Position numbers and translations under genes: made by a program
Assembly (NCBI GenBank): GCA_947363565.1
Contig: CANAPP010000034.1
Span: forward strand, 1-34,299
DNA length: 34,299 bases
Source: an uncultured Lachnospiraceae bacterium
GTDB taxonomy: Bacteria; Bacillota; Clostridia; Lachnospirales; Lachnospiraceae
Direction: 5' to 3'
Notes under the pieces: generated by a model
The model's database searches: none
The model's input: only the letters and a program-made list of their open reading frames with translations
Told to the model about the DNA's origin: nothing
Shown here: positions 24,310 to 32,046 of the stretch, piece by piece
How positions within the stretch are numbered: the first letter of the stretch is position 1
Layout: the number at the start of each line of letters is the position of its first letter

Positions 24310-25158
24310 CTATATGGCCACCGGGATATCCCTGATCTGCTCGTGTGTCTCATAATCCAAAAGCTTTACGTCGTCCCGCGTAAAATCATAAAAATCCTTC
24401 ACTTCAGGATTCAGCCAGAACTTCGGTGCAGGAAGTGGTTCGCGGCTTATCAGCTCCTCGATCAGCGGTATATGCCTGTCGTAAATATGGGCGTCCGCGA
24501 TCACATGGATAAATTCTCCCGCTTCCATATCACACACCTGCGCCAGCAGATGAAGGAGCACCGCGTACTGGCATACATTCCAGCTATTCGCCGTCAGCAC
24601 ATCGTTGGAGCGCTGGTTTAATATGCCGTTGAGCGCCAGCTTCTCCTGCCCCGGCTTCTTCGTCACATTAAACGTCATACTGTAGGCGCAGGGATACAGA
24701 TTCATCTCATGAAGATCCTCGTGGACATAGATGTTGGTCATAATGCGGCGGCTGTAGGGATTATTCTTCAGATCGTAGATCACCCGGTCCACCTGGTCAA
24801 ACATCCCTTCCTTGTACTGATGTTTCACCCCCATCTGGTAACCGTAAGCCTTGCCGATGGAACCGCTCTCGTCTGCCCAACTGTCCCAGATATGGCTGTG
24901 GAGGTCATTGACATTGTTCGATTTGCGCTGCCAGATCCACAAAAGCTCGTCCGTACAGCTCTTAATAGGCGTCCTCCTAAGTGTCAGCGCCGGGAACTCC
25001 CGGCTTAAGTCATACCGGTTCACCACACCGAACTGCTTGACCGTATAGGCAGGCGTTCCATCCTCCCACACCGGACGCACCTTCTCTCCCCGGGTATCCG
25101 TCCCATTATCGATAATATCCCGGCACATCCGGATAAAAACTTTATCTGCGTAACTCAT
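24310..25158 (-). CDS. thyA: Thymidylate synthase
   Basis: 282 residues from the ATG at 25158; a TTG start 17 codons earlier is possible, but the family N-terminus MSYADKVFIRMCRDI begins here. The ribosome site is weak. Catalytic Cys lies in LYPCAYSMTFNV. QRSNDVLTANSWNVCQYAVLLH and the C-terminal HIYDRHIPLIEE are the dUMP/folate contact regions. It methylates dUMP with methylene-tetrahydrofolate, giving dihydrofolate for FolA. First gene of a thyA-folA-glycosyltransferase unit. Confidence 0.95.
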   Translation of the reverse strand: MSYADKVFIRMCRDIIDNGTDTRGEKVRPVWEDGTPAYTVKQFGVVNRYDLSREFPALTLRRTPIKSCTDELLWIWQRKSNNVNDLHSHIWDSWADESGSIGKAYGYQMGVKHQYKEGMFDQVDRVIYDLKNNPYSRRIMTNIYVHEDLHEMNLYPCAYSMTFNVTKKPGQEKLALNGILNQRSNDVLTANSWNVCQYAVLLHLLAQVCDMEAGEFIHVIADAHIYDRHIPLIEELISREPLPAPKFWLNPEVKDFYDFTRDDVKLLDYETHEQIRDIPVAI

Positions 25159-25266
25159 CTTCTGATCCCACACTTTCCCTTTCGCTGAAATCTGTATAAA
25201 CTCCCGCAAAAATGCTTGGCACCACCTGAACTGCTGCCATAGCCTCCATCTGCGGCAATTGCTACA

Positions 25267-25296
25267 AGTATAGCATAAATGCCCCAGGGATTACAA
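25267..25296 (-). promoter_or_regulatory. Possible promoter of thyA
   Basis: On minus: TTGTAA (25291-25296), 18-bp spacer, TATACT (25267-25272). The -35 overlaps the stop of the upstream DUF3793 gene. The leader would be about 100 nt and has no clear structure. Confidence 0.5.
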
Positions 25297-25902
25297 CTCA
25301 TTTTCCGCCGCGGCAATCTCGCGGATATTTTTCCCGGACAAAAACTCGTTCACCGCACTGTCTCTCGCCTTGTCATAGGCAAGGAAAGTAAGCCTTGCCC
25401 GCTCAGGGTTGTGGTACACCTTCCAGTATCCGGCAAGGAGGCTTCCCCTTCCGCCGTTTCGGATAAACGCCTTCACATCCTCCAGCGGATACCCAAGGAA
25501 CACCCCCAGCTCATGGGGAAATGTACCTATCTCTTCCTTATACTGTTCCATCCTCCTACAGAGCCTTGTGACCGCCCGCTCAGGCTCTGTGTCCCCGTCT
25601 TCATAACCGTAATCCTCAAGAAACCGGCGCACCGCCTCTTGGGAAAGTAGCATGGAAATCCTGCCTTTCCGGTAAAACAGCACAAGACACCGCCCTTTTT
25701 CTGCCGGAAGGACCCGGCAGGAAATATCTGTAGCTTCAAGTATCCGGCACAGATCCGGCACGCTCTTTTCCTCGATACTAAGTATACTTGCCGCGCGCAG
25801 CCCCTTAAGAAACGGGGCACACTGTGCCACAAGCGCAAACTGCATACGCCGCTCCCTGTTCTGGTCCGCCGCCATATAGGTGATCACTTCCGCTGTCATC
25901 AT
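25291..25902 (-). CDS. DUF3793 family protein
   Basis: 203 residues from the ATG at 25902, chosen because GAGGAG lies just upstream; an ATG nine codons earlier has no ribosome site. The family signature is FPHELGVFLGYPLEDVKAFI followed by GYWKVYHN, in the C-terminal half. CAPFLKGLRAASILS near the N-terminus is also typical. No membrane segment. Function unknown; the family is common in anaerobic Clostridia and sometimes lies near metal or redox genes. Here it stands between marR and thyA with no clear functional link. Confidence 0.85.
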   Translation of the reverse strand: MMTAEVITYMAADQNRERRMQFALVAQCAPFLKGLRAASILSIEEKSVPDLCRILEATDISCRVLPAEKGRCLVLFYRKGRISMLLSQEAVRRFLEDYGYEDGDTEPERAVTRLCRRMEQYKEEIGTFPHELGVFLGYPLEDVKAFIRNGGRGSLLAGYWKVYHNPERARLTFLAYDKARDSAVNEFLSGKNIREIAAAENEL

Positions 25903-26022
25903 GCTCTCCTCAAGTAAACTTTCTGTCATTGGTTGTGATTAGCATTTGCCGTATCCACGAAAAATATGCCGCTGCATGCCCGATTCCCGCGGATAATCAT
26001 GGCGGCTTAAAAGCCTGGTTCT

Positions 26023-26454
26023 TTACGGCTCGGCAATATTATACAGCACCCGGTTAAGCATCTTATGAAGCGCCTCCGTCTCTTTTTTCGTCATCCCGAG
26101 GGTCAGCATCTTATCAAGCTTTTTACGGTCCTTCTCCATCCGCTTCTGGATGTCATAGGCTTTTTCTGTCAGATAAATGTTCTTGCACCGCCTGTCCTTC
26201 CCGCTCGGGACCGACAAGATGAAGCCCTTCTCGTCCAGCCGCTTTAATAACCCGGTAACTGTCGGGTTCTTAAGGTTCAGCGCCCGCTCGATATCCCGCT
26301 GGGTCACCTCCTCCTGTCCGCTCTGCAAAAGAAAATCCAGCACCTCGCACTGGGAAGAAGTAATCCCCAGGCTCTTAAGCCGGCGGTTGAACTCTTTTTC
26401 ATAGACATTGTTGATCTGCTTAAACAAAAACCCTATCGTCCTGCGCTCCCGCAT
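26023..26454 (-). CDS. MarR-family transcription regulator
   Basis: 143 residues, winged HTH (VTQRDIERALNLKNPTVTGLLKRLDEKGFI, about 50-80; the wing SGKDRRCKNIYLTEKA follows) between dimerisation helices. GGAGAGGATTCC precedes the ATG. It is transcribed toward the DUF3793 gene 120 bp downstream. No adjacent transporter or enzyme is obvious as a target, and no clear operator was seen. Confidence 0.92.
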   Translation of the reverse strand: MRERRTIGFLFKQINNVYEKEFNRRLKSLGITSSQCEVLDFLLQSGQEEVTQRDIERALNLKNPTVTGLLKRLDEKGFILSVPSGKDRRCKNIYLTEKAYDIQKRMEKDRKKLDKMLTLGMTKKETEALHKMLNRVLYNIAEP

Positions 26455-26511
26455 GGAATCCTCTCCTTCCGCAAATTAATGCTCTCTCTTTACACACCCG
26501 TCACCGCCGCT

Positions 26512-26603
26512 TTACCGTCTTTCGCACTGAAACACCGTCATCTTAACGCCTTGTACACTGTAACACCGTTATTTTAACGCCTTACACACCGAAATACTGT
26601 CAT
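26512..26603. repeat. 31-bp tandem repeat, three units, spanning the trmO 3' end
   Basis: Units begin at 26512, 26543 and 26574, exactly 31 bp apart. On minus the coding unit (26574-26603) reads MTVFRCVRR-stop, and the farthest unit (26512-26541) would read MTVFQCERR-stop. The middle unit is diverged and would start with ATA. A decayed fourth copy may lie at about 26489-26505. Confidence 0.85.
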
Positions 26604-27260
26604 CGTCCCGTTATCCACCCGAAACTTCACTTCTCTCCCGGCATACGCCATCCCGTACACCCGCTCCGGATCATCCTGATAAGACGGCCTTGGGTCCTGG
26701 GAAAGAACCTCCCTTAACACCGAAAGCTCCTCCGGCGCAAATTCCCTCCGGCATTCCTCCGAAAAAGAAACTTCCAGCCGATAGTCCATTTTCTCCGCGG
26801 CAAAGCCTCCGTCCGCCTCCGGATGGGCGTCCACATAGGGAAGATAAGGCTTGATGTCAAAAATCGGGGTATTATCCATCATGTCCGCCCCCGTCACATA
26901 GAGCACCGGGCCACACTCTCCGCTTATCTCCACCCGCTCAAGCTTAACACAGGACAGCCCGATGGGATTCGGCCTAAAAGGAGAGCGCGTGGCAAACACC
27001 CCCACCCGCTCATTGCCGCCAAGCCTCGGCGGACGCACAGTAGGACTATACTCCTCCCTCACCGCCCCGGAAAACTCCCACAAAAGCCAGAGATGGGAAA
27101 ACTGCCCAATCCCCCGCACCGCCTCCGGACTCCGATACCTTTCCTCAAAGATGATCCTCCCCCTCGTGCCCGCAAGCCCGCTCTGCCTGGGAATCCCGAA
27201 CTTCTCCGGAAAATCCGTCCGAATCCGCGCAATTGGGGAAAAAATAATTTCATCTTTCAT
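26574..27260 (-). CDS. trmO: TrmO-like tRNA (t6A37) N6-methyltransferase (TsaA/YaeB family)
   Basis: 228 residues from the ATG at 27260, which has GAGAGGA upstream; an earlier start nine codons out lacks support. The SAM-binding signature is clear: FATRSPFRPNPIGLSCV (about 90-106), then DIKPYLPYVD. The N-terminus IIFSPIARIRTDFPEKFGIPRQ is typical. It methylates the t6A base next to the anticodon of threonine tRNAs. The last nine residues (MTVFRCVRR) are encoded by the first unit of a 31-bp tandem repeat, so the present end may be a duplicated copy of the original end. Confidence 0.92.
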   Translation of the reverse strand: MKDEIIFSPIARIRTDFPEKFGIPRQSGLAGTRGRIIFEERYRSPEAVRGIGQFSHLWLLWEFSGAVREEYSPTVRPPRLGGNERVGVFATRSPFRPNPIGLSCVKLERVEISGECGPVLYVTGADMMDNTPIFDIKPYLPYVDAHPEADGGFAAEKMDYRLEVSFSEECRREFAPEELSVLREVLSQDPRPSYQDDPERVYGMAYAGREVKFRVDNGTMTVFRCVRR

Positions 27261-27365
27261 ACATCCAAATCCTCTCCACACACTCATCCCTCGCCAAGCC
27301 TGCCTGGTTACATTTTGTTCCTATGATGCCAGCTCCTCCGGAAGTATTATCCAAAGGAATCCCGT

Positions 27366-27387
27366 AAAAAAGCGTCAGCACTTGACG
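27366..27387 (-). terminator. Weak hairpin-T terminator candidate
   Basis: On minus: CGTCA, 5-nt loop, TGACG, then C and T6. The stem is only five bp. It lies about 145 bp after the PF09818 ATPase stop and before trmO. Confidence 0.4.
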
Positions 27388-27404
27388 AGGTTTTTTCGAG
27401 GTTC

Positions 27405-27433
27405 GTATAACGAATATTAATTATTCGTTATAC
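27405..27433. repeat. Perfect 12-bp AT-rich inverted repeat
   Basis: GTATAACGAATA, a 5-bp centre (TTAAT), then the exact complement. Arms of 12 bp around a short centre resemble recombinase or dimeric-regulator sites. Looser complementarity extends outward (AGCGTCAGCA to the left, TGCTACGCT to the right). TTGACG at 27383-27388 with TATAAC at 27406-27411 makes a plus-strand promoter-like pair, but no plus gene follows. Between trmO and the ATPase gene (27261-27532) nothing else is recognisable. Confidence 0.7.
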
Positions 27434-27532
27434 TAGTACTGCTACGCTTTTTCAGAGCGCAAGCGCGGTGACAAAGGATAATGCTTTTGGAGGAGCGTCA
27501 TCCTTATTCCATCCCCCAAATATAATCAGCCT

Positions 27533-29251
27533 CTACAGTTTAAGCCCCCGGTACCGGTTCATACACGCAAACATTTCCTCTCTCCTGGGCATAGCCAGAT
27601 TCCCCGGGATATCTCCCTGGTTCCTTACTTCTTTCCCCATGATGGCCGCAAAGCCTTTCTTCTCAATCCGGGCAAGGAGCTCCTCTATCTGCTCCTGCAC
27701 GGTTTTCTTCCCGTCAAAGCCCTCCTCTTCCATCAGCTTTAAGATATATCCGAGACAGGTAAGCTGCTCGCTGTCCGCAAGCTGCTCCACATAGCGCAGA
27801 TCCACCGTGTCATGGCCAAGCTGCACGCCGTCTCTGCCCATGGTCTTGATCTTGATCCTGCCCTTGTGGAACACGCCCGGATTCTTTTTCGGATTCCTTA
27901 CATACTCCGGCGCGGGCGTACCGTCCTGAGGATAGGATAGCCCCGGATACTCTGCCGCCGCCTCTTTCGCCGCCGCCGTAATATCCCGCGGCACATAGCG
28001 GTCCATCTGCACGATCTTATCCGCCACCTGGAAATACGCGCCGGAACTTCCCGCGACAAGCACCGTCGAGATGCCGAACCGCTCATAGATTGCGCCCATC
28101 CGCTCGATAAACGGCGTGATCGGCTCCATATCCCGGTGGATTACCCGCTGCATCAGCTCATCCCGCACCATGAAATTCGTCGCGCTTGTATCCTCGTCGA
28201 TGAAAAACGCGCTTGCGCCGGCCTCCATCGCCTCCACCACATTTGCCGCCTGGGACGTGCTGCCGCTGGCGTCCTCCGTGTAGAATGCCTTCGTATCCTT
28301 TTTATTCGGCAGGTCGTTGATGAACATGGAAATATCCGTGTGCTTGATGCTCCTGCCGTCCTCCGCCCGAATCTTCACCGCCGCGGCGTCCGTCACGATA
28401 TACTCTCTCCCATCTCCGGCAATATGGGGATACACGCACATCTCCAGAGCCTTGAGGAGCGTTGATTTCCCGTGATATCCTCCGCCCACGATCAGCGTGA
28501 TCCCTCTCTTAATCCCCATGCCGGAAATCTCCCCTTTATAGGGGAGGTCCATCGTCACCCGCATGGATTCCGGCGACGCAAACGCCACTGCCCCCTTCAT
28601 GGGTCTCTGGGAAATGCCCGACTCTCTCGGAAGGATAGAGCCGTCCGCCACAAACGCTACCAGCTCCCGCTTAGACAACTCATTTCTTATATACTCCTGA
28701 TCCTCCGAAAGCTCCATCACCCGCTCAGCCCTGGCACTGTTGATGTTCTGATAGAGCAAAGACTTCTCCACGCACTCCGGCAGGAAATCAAAAAGAATCT
28801 TGATCAGCTCCCTTGCGTTGATGGTCCTTCCGTTTGCCGGGAATCCCGCCTCAAACCGGACGATGATATCACCGTTTGCAGGATTAACGGCACATGCGCT
28901 ACGCTCTAATACCTCCTGCCCGCATCTTGTCACCGACAGGATTCCGCTCTTTCCGGAACCCTTCGCCTGGAACGAATATTTTCTTGTCTGCTCCTCAAAA
29001 AGCCTGGTCAGATGGTCCTGCAACGCAATCCGTTTATGTTTCCTGTCATAGAGCCGCTCCGGGAACCCGGCAGCCTTCCCCGATACCTCCACATGGAGTT
29101 TCGACGGAGCCGCAAAAGGATCTCCCTGCACATGGTCAATGTACAGGACATATTTCCCAAAGCGGTAGCTCCCTTTCGTTCCCTTGTACGCAGGATAGCC
29201 CTTTCTGTCAATATCAAAAAGCAGTTGCTTTAAATCATTTGCTGTATTCAT
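27533..29251 (-). CDS. ABC-class ATPase domain protein (PF09818 type)
   Basis: 572 residues, soluble. Walker A GGGYHGKST (256-264 region), an ABC-like signature SGSTSQAANVVEAMEAG (about 330-346), and Walker B AFFIDEDTSA (349-358) with a double acidic pair. This matches the predicted ABC-class ATPase family, whose only studied relatives that I know are in trypanosome RNA-editing complexes (MRB1590 type); the bacterial role is unknown, and nucleic-acid association is a guess. The N-terminal 240 residues are family-specific. GAAGGGA lies ten bases before the ATG. It is followed by a 12-bp palindrome and trmO. Confidence 0.88.
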   Translation of the reverse strand: MNTANDLKQLLFDIDRKGYPAYKGTKGSYRFGKYVLYIDHVQGDPFAAPSKLHVEVSGKAAGFPERLYDRKHKRIALQDHLTRLFEEQTRKYSFQAKGSGKSGILSVTRCGQEVLERSACAVNPANGDIIVRFEAGFPANGRTINARELIKILFDFLPECVEKSLLYQNINSARAERVMELSEDQEYIRNELSKRELVAFVADGSILPRESGISQRPMKGAVAFASPESMRVTMDLPYKGEISGMGIKRGITLIVGGGYHGKSTLLKALEMCVYPHIAGDGREYIVTDAAAVKIRAEDGRSIKHTDISMFINDLPNKKDTKAFYTEDASGSTSQAANVVEAMEAGASAFFIDEDTSATNFMVRDELMQRVIHRDMEPITPFIERMGAIYERFGISTVLVAGSSGAYFQVADKIVQMDRYVPRDITAAAKEAAAEYPGLSYPQDGTPAPEYVRNPKKNPGVFHKGRIKIKTMGRDGVQLGHDTVDLRYVEQLADSEQLTCLGYILKLMEEEGFDGKKTVQEQIEELLARIEKKGFAAIMGKEVRNQGDIPGNLAMPRREEMFACMNRYRGLKL

Positions 29252-29307
29252 CGGTATTACATCCCTTCATTTCTTTTCTTTTTATCTCCGCCTGTCCGAA
29301 AACGGCA

Positions 29308-30009
29308 TCAGTAGCCTTCCGCCTCCGCCCTGGTCATCCAGAAGTGGATCCCTGTCGTAGAATCCTGCCAGCGGTTCTCATTAAAATCCTTCACTTCCAC
29401 CCACTGCCCCTTTTTGTAGACAAAATTTTCATCCACCAAAGACCATGCCTCGTCAAAGTTCTGGGTAAAGTCAAAACTTTTTATCGTCAGCACCTTCGCC
29501 TTACTGCACCGGCAGGACGGCAGCGTCGCGGAAGTCCGCTTGGCATCCGCCGGGATAAGGAGCTGCACCATCCGGTCATTGACGCATTTCTTATAGCCGA
29601 GAAACGCGCCCTCTTCCGGGCAGTGGAGCCGGAACCACCGCGTATCCTCATTGGAAACAATGCCCTCCAGATTGGCAAATTCCAGCACCGCCCCGAAAAG
29701 ATTGGCTCCCTTGATATTGCACTCCCGCATATCACAGTAGCGGAAAGACGCCGTCTTCATCTCCGCATTCCTAAAATTCGCTCCCCGCAGGCTGCAGCCG
29801 TCAAACAGCGCATTTTCCACAGAACTGCCCTCAAAATCCACCCCGTTAAGCACCGTATTCTGAAAGGAGCTTAACGTAAAATCCATCCCGCTAAGGTCCA
29901 TCCCGCTAAGGTCCATATCCCAGATTTCCTTCTCAATAAATGCAAGCCGCTCTCCCGCTTTCCTTCCTGCTACTATACTCTTAAATTCCCTCTCACACAG
30001 CCTCTCCAT
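29308..30009 (-). CDS. Pentapeptide-repeat protein
   Basis: 233 residues from the ATG at 30009 (AGGAGG seven bases upstream; the ATG six codons earlier has none). Pentapeptide repeats A/S-(D/N)-L/F-X-X occupy about 30-115 (MDLSGMDLSGMDF; NALFDGCSLRGANFRNAEM; NIKGANLFGAVLEFANLEGI), forming a beta-helix. The C-terminal part (about 120-233; WFRLHCPEEGAFLGYKKC and later WVEVKDFNENRWQDSTTGIHFW) looks like the DUF5758-type domain found with such repeats. Function unknown; not a convincing quinolone-resistance Qnr protein. A 15-bp perfect DNA duplication (29882-29911) encodes DLSGM twice. Confidence 0.88.
   Translation of the reverse strand: MERLCEREFKSIVAGRKAGERLAFIEKEIWDMDLSGMDLSGMDFTLSSFQNTVLNGVDFEGSSVENALFDGCSLRGANFRNAEMKTASFRYCDMRECNIKGANLFGAVLEFANLEGIVSNEDTRWFRLHCPEEGAFLGYKKCVNDRMVQLLIPADAKRTSATLPSCRCSKAKVLTIKSFDFTQNFDEAWSLVDENFVYKKGQWVEVKDFNENRWQDSTTGIHFWMTRAEAEGY
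29882..29911. repeat. 15-bp tandem duplication in the pentapeptide gene
   Basis: TCCATCCCGCTAAGG twice in perfect tandem, then TCCAT. It encodes one extra pentapeptide coil (DLSGM). Identical DNA suggests a recent duplication by slippage. Confidence 0.85.
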
Positions 30010-30096
30010 AAAACCGCCTCCTGCCAACTGCCTGCCATCCGTTATCCATTCACCGCATACGCCAAAAATTCCCCTAGCATAATCTTACGCCGCCCT

Positions 30097-30639
30097 TTAC
30101 AAATCCACAATCCTCGGACGGTGATGGGTGTAGGGCAGGAATTTTTTGATCAGGTCCTGGGTCTTAAACTTCAGATGGGTCGTGTTGATTCCTGTGTTGC
30201 ATACAAAATACTCTGCCTCTGCCACTTCCTTATCGAGAATCAGCTGCACATAATCATCCTCATCATTCAAAAGCCCCACAACACTTGCAGAGCCCGGCTT
30301 TGTCCCCAGGTACTCCATCATATGTTCCGGCGACGCAAAAGACATCCGGGAAACCCCCAGTTTCTTGCTGAAGGACGACGTATCAAACGCTTTCTCCTCC
30401 GGCATCACCAGCAGGAAGAACGTAGTCTTCTTCTGGTTGCACAAAAACACATCCTTGCGTACCGGAGCGTCCAGCACCTTCCCGATATCCGCGCACTCCT
30501 CCATGGATGCTGCCGGGTCATTGTCCACCCGCTCAAAAGGAATCCCAAGCTTTTTAAATACCTTATATACCTCCTGCTCAAGGGGTACCCTCTCGCTTAC
30601 ATTCTCCGGCGGGGTTGTCACGATCTCACTGATATACAT
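30097..30639 (-). CDS. Prolyl-tRNA editing (YbaK/ProX, PrdX-like) protein
   Basis: 180 residues from the ATG at 30639 (TAAGGAGG upstream), single YbaK-type deacylase domain. Typical segments: KKTTFFLLVMPEEKAFD (conserved Lys), SFASPEHMMEYLG, KPGSASVVGLLND (the G-X-V/S-X-P-like pocket loop) and FVCNTGINTTHLKF. Free-standing members hydrolyse mischarged Ala- or Cys-tRNA-Pro; PrdX relatives also occur with proline reductase genes, none of which are here. It has its own promoter. Confidence 0.92.
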   Translation of the reverse strand: MYISEIVTTPPENVSERVPLEQEVYKVFKKLGIPFERVDNDPAASMEECADIGKVLDAPVRKDVFLCNQKKTTFFLLVMPEEKAFDTSSFSKKLGVSRMSFASPEHMMEYLGTKPGSASVVGLLNDEDDYVQLILDKEVAEAEYFVCNTGINTTHLKFKTQDLIKKFLPYTHHRPRIVDL

Positions 30640-30683
30640 TGTCTCTTCCTCCTTAGGCCGCACACGGCGGCAGTATTCTTTAA

Positions 30684-30711
30684 ATTATATCACTCTGCTT
30701 TCCAAAATCAA
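30684..30711 (-). promoter_or_regulatory. Promoter of the prolyl-tRNA editing gene
   Basis: On minus: TTGATT (30706-30711), 16-bp spacer, TATAAT (30684-30689). The 5' leader has a 5-bp GCCGC/GCGGC hairpin just before the ribosome site. Confidence 0.7.
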
Positions 30712-30717
30712 TATTTT

Positions 30718-31779
30718 TCAGGATTTCCCCTCAAGTTCTGCAATCCGGGCAAGCGCTTTTTCGTATGCCTGCCTGATATCCTCCAATTCCTGCTCCGCTT
30801 TTTCTCTTTCCTGCTCTGCCTTTTCTCTCTCCAGGCTCAATTGCTGTTCTTTTTGCTCCACTTTCCTCTTTTCCTGATTCAATTCCTCCTGCATCTCGTC
30901 AATCATAAGCTGCACCGTGTTCCGGTCTAATTCCCGCAATTCTTTCGAAAACATGCCCATCACCTCTTCAATATTCCGGCAGATTTCGTAAACCTGCTCA
31001 TACATAGCCTTGAAATCCGGATAGTTTTCTATTAAAGCAATGATTGCCTCCGGCTCATCCATGCACAAAAACGCAAGCCATGCCTCTAATCTGCCTTCGA
31101 TTCTCATATTTTTATTGTGCTGGATTTCTCGGAAGATGTCAAGAGGCACGAAAAGATATTTCTGAAGAAGGTCAATCTCAATCCCGGTATTTGATTGCTG
31201 TTCAAAATAGTGGAGATAAGTATCCGGATACTGATAGAATACTGAAGGGCTTTTCTCGAACAGGACGATAGTATACACCTGTTTGATATCTCTGTAGACA
31301 AATTTTTTCTTCCGCTTGCTGCGGACTCTTTTATACTGCCTGAGCAGCAGGTCTGCGGAGTAACAAGCGCTCCGCTCGCCGGGAAATTTATACCCGATCT
31401 TCTGGATCTCCAGATTGGCGATGCTGCCGTCCTTTAGCTGGACGACAATATCCTTGATCACTAACGAGGATTCATCCGCTATCCTCGTTCCGTCATTCGG
31501 CAATACCTCCACAATATGTATCTCCTGCCTCAAAAGAAGAGATAGCAGCTCATCGATCCGCTCCGGCACTGTCTCGGGATTCAGGATTTCCTTGCTGATA
31601 AAATCATACATCGGCTTTACCCCTCTGACCCCGGTGGTGAAATCCAGGAATTCCCGCTGCCGTTTTTCATCCCACTGTTCAAACATCGCTTTTAAATACC
31701 TGTCTGCCTCAATCTGCCCCATGATAAATTCTCTGTTTTTAAGCATTGGAAAATACTGCTGTAACTTATTGTTTGCCAT
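30718..31779 (-). CDS. PD-(D/E)XK nuclease family (Rpn/PDDEXK_2-type) protein
   Basis: 353 residues from the ATG at 31779 (GGGGAGG upstream). An N-terminal LDFTTGVRGVKPMYDFISKEIL block precedes the nuclease-like core: Asp in VIKDIVVQ and the E-X-Q of ANLEIQKIGY (about 120-135), then the YSADLLLRQYKR helix. The Gln replaces the usual Lys, as I recall for this family (PF12784, often labelled transposase). The last 70 residues form a charged coiled coil (EREKAEQ heptads). Such proteins are common multicopy genes in Lachnospiraceae; the role may be recombination-linked DNA cleavage, but this is unproven. No terminal repeats or other transposition parts adjoin it. Confidence 0.82.
   Translation of the reverse strand: MANNKLQQYFPMLKNREFIMGQIEADRYLKAMFEQWDEKRQREFLDFTTGVRGVKPMYDFISKEILNPETVPERIDELLSLLLRQEIHIVEVLPNDGTRIADESSLVIKDIVVQLKDGSIANLEIQKIGYKFPGERSACYSADLLLRQYKRVRSKRKKKFVYRDIKQVYTIVLFEKSPSVFYQYPDTYLHYFEQQSNTGIEIDLLQKYLFVPLDIFREIQHNKNMRIEGRLEAWLAFLCMDEPEAIIALIENYPDFKAMYEQVYEICRNIEEVMGMFSKELRELDRNTVQLMIDEMQEELNQEKRKVEQKEQQLSLEREKAEQEREKAEQELEDIRQAYEKALARIAELEGKS
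30789..30830. repeat. 21-bp tandem duplication in the coiled-coil end
   Basis: Two adjacent 21-bp units (30789-30809, 30810-30830), differing at a few bases, encode successive EREKAEQ heptads, extending the coiled coil by one heptad. Confidence 0.75.
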
Positions 31780-31983
31780 ACACAATTCCTCCCCTAAAAA
31801 TAAATACACATCTGTTGGATAACTGCCCGAAAACAGGCGATAAGATAAAATGACTTTATATCCTGAACGGATTAGAAGTTCGGCAAGCTGCCTCCCTCTG
31901 ATATTTTTGCATTATATCACACACGGAACAGACTGGCAAGAGAAATATTTGTCCAAAAAGAGCCGAAAACACCCCCGCTGCGA

Positions 31984-32012
31984 TTGACAGCCCCTCTCTT
32001 TTTCAATATACT
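31984..32012 (+). promoter_or_regulatory. Promoter of maf
   Basis: TTGACA (31984-31989), 17-bp spacer, TATACT (32007-32012). The start would be near 32018, before the maf ATG at 32047. Confidence 0.8.
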
Positions 32013-32046
32013 AATCTCCAAACACATGAAAGGACTGGTATTCGCC

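Noticed and set aside
28894-29874. Plus-strand open frame of 326 codons over the ATPase and pentapeptide genes
   Set aside because: Antisense shadow: no domain, no promoter, and both minus genes are clear.
29308-30009. Quinolone-resistance (Qnr) protein
   Set aside because: The pentapeptide region is short and interrupted, and about half the protein is a different C-terminal domain.
30718-31779. A second transposable element
   Set aside because: Although this family is often labelled transposase, no inverted ends or target duplication surround the gene.
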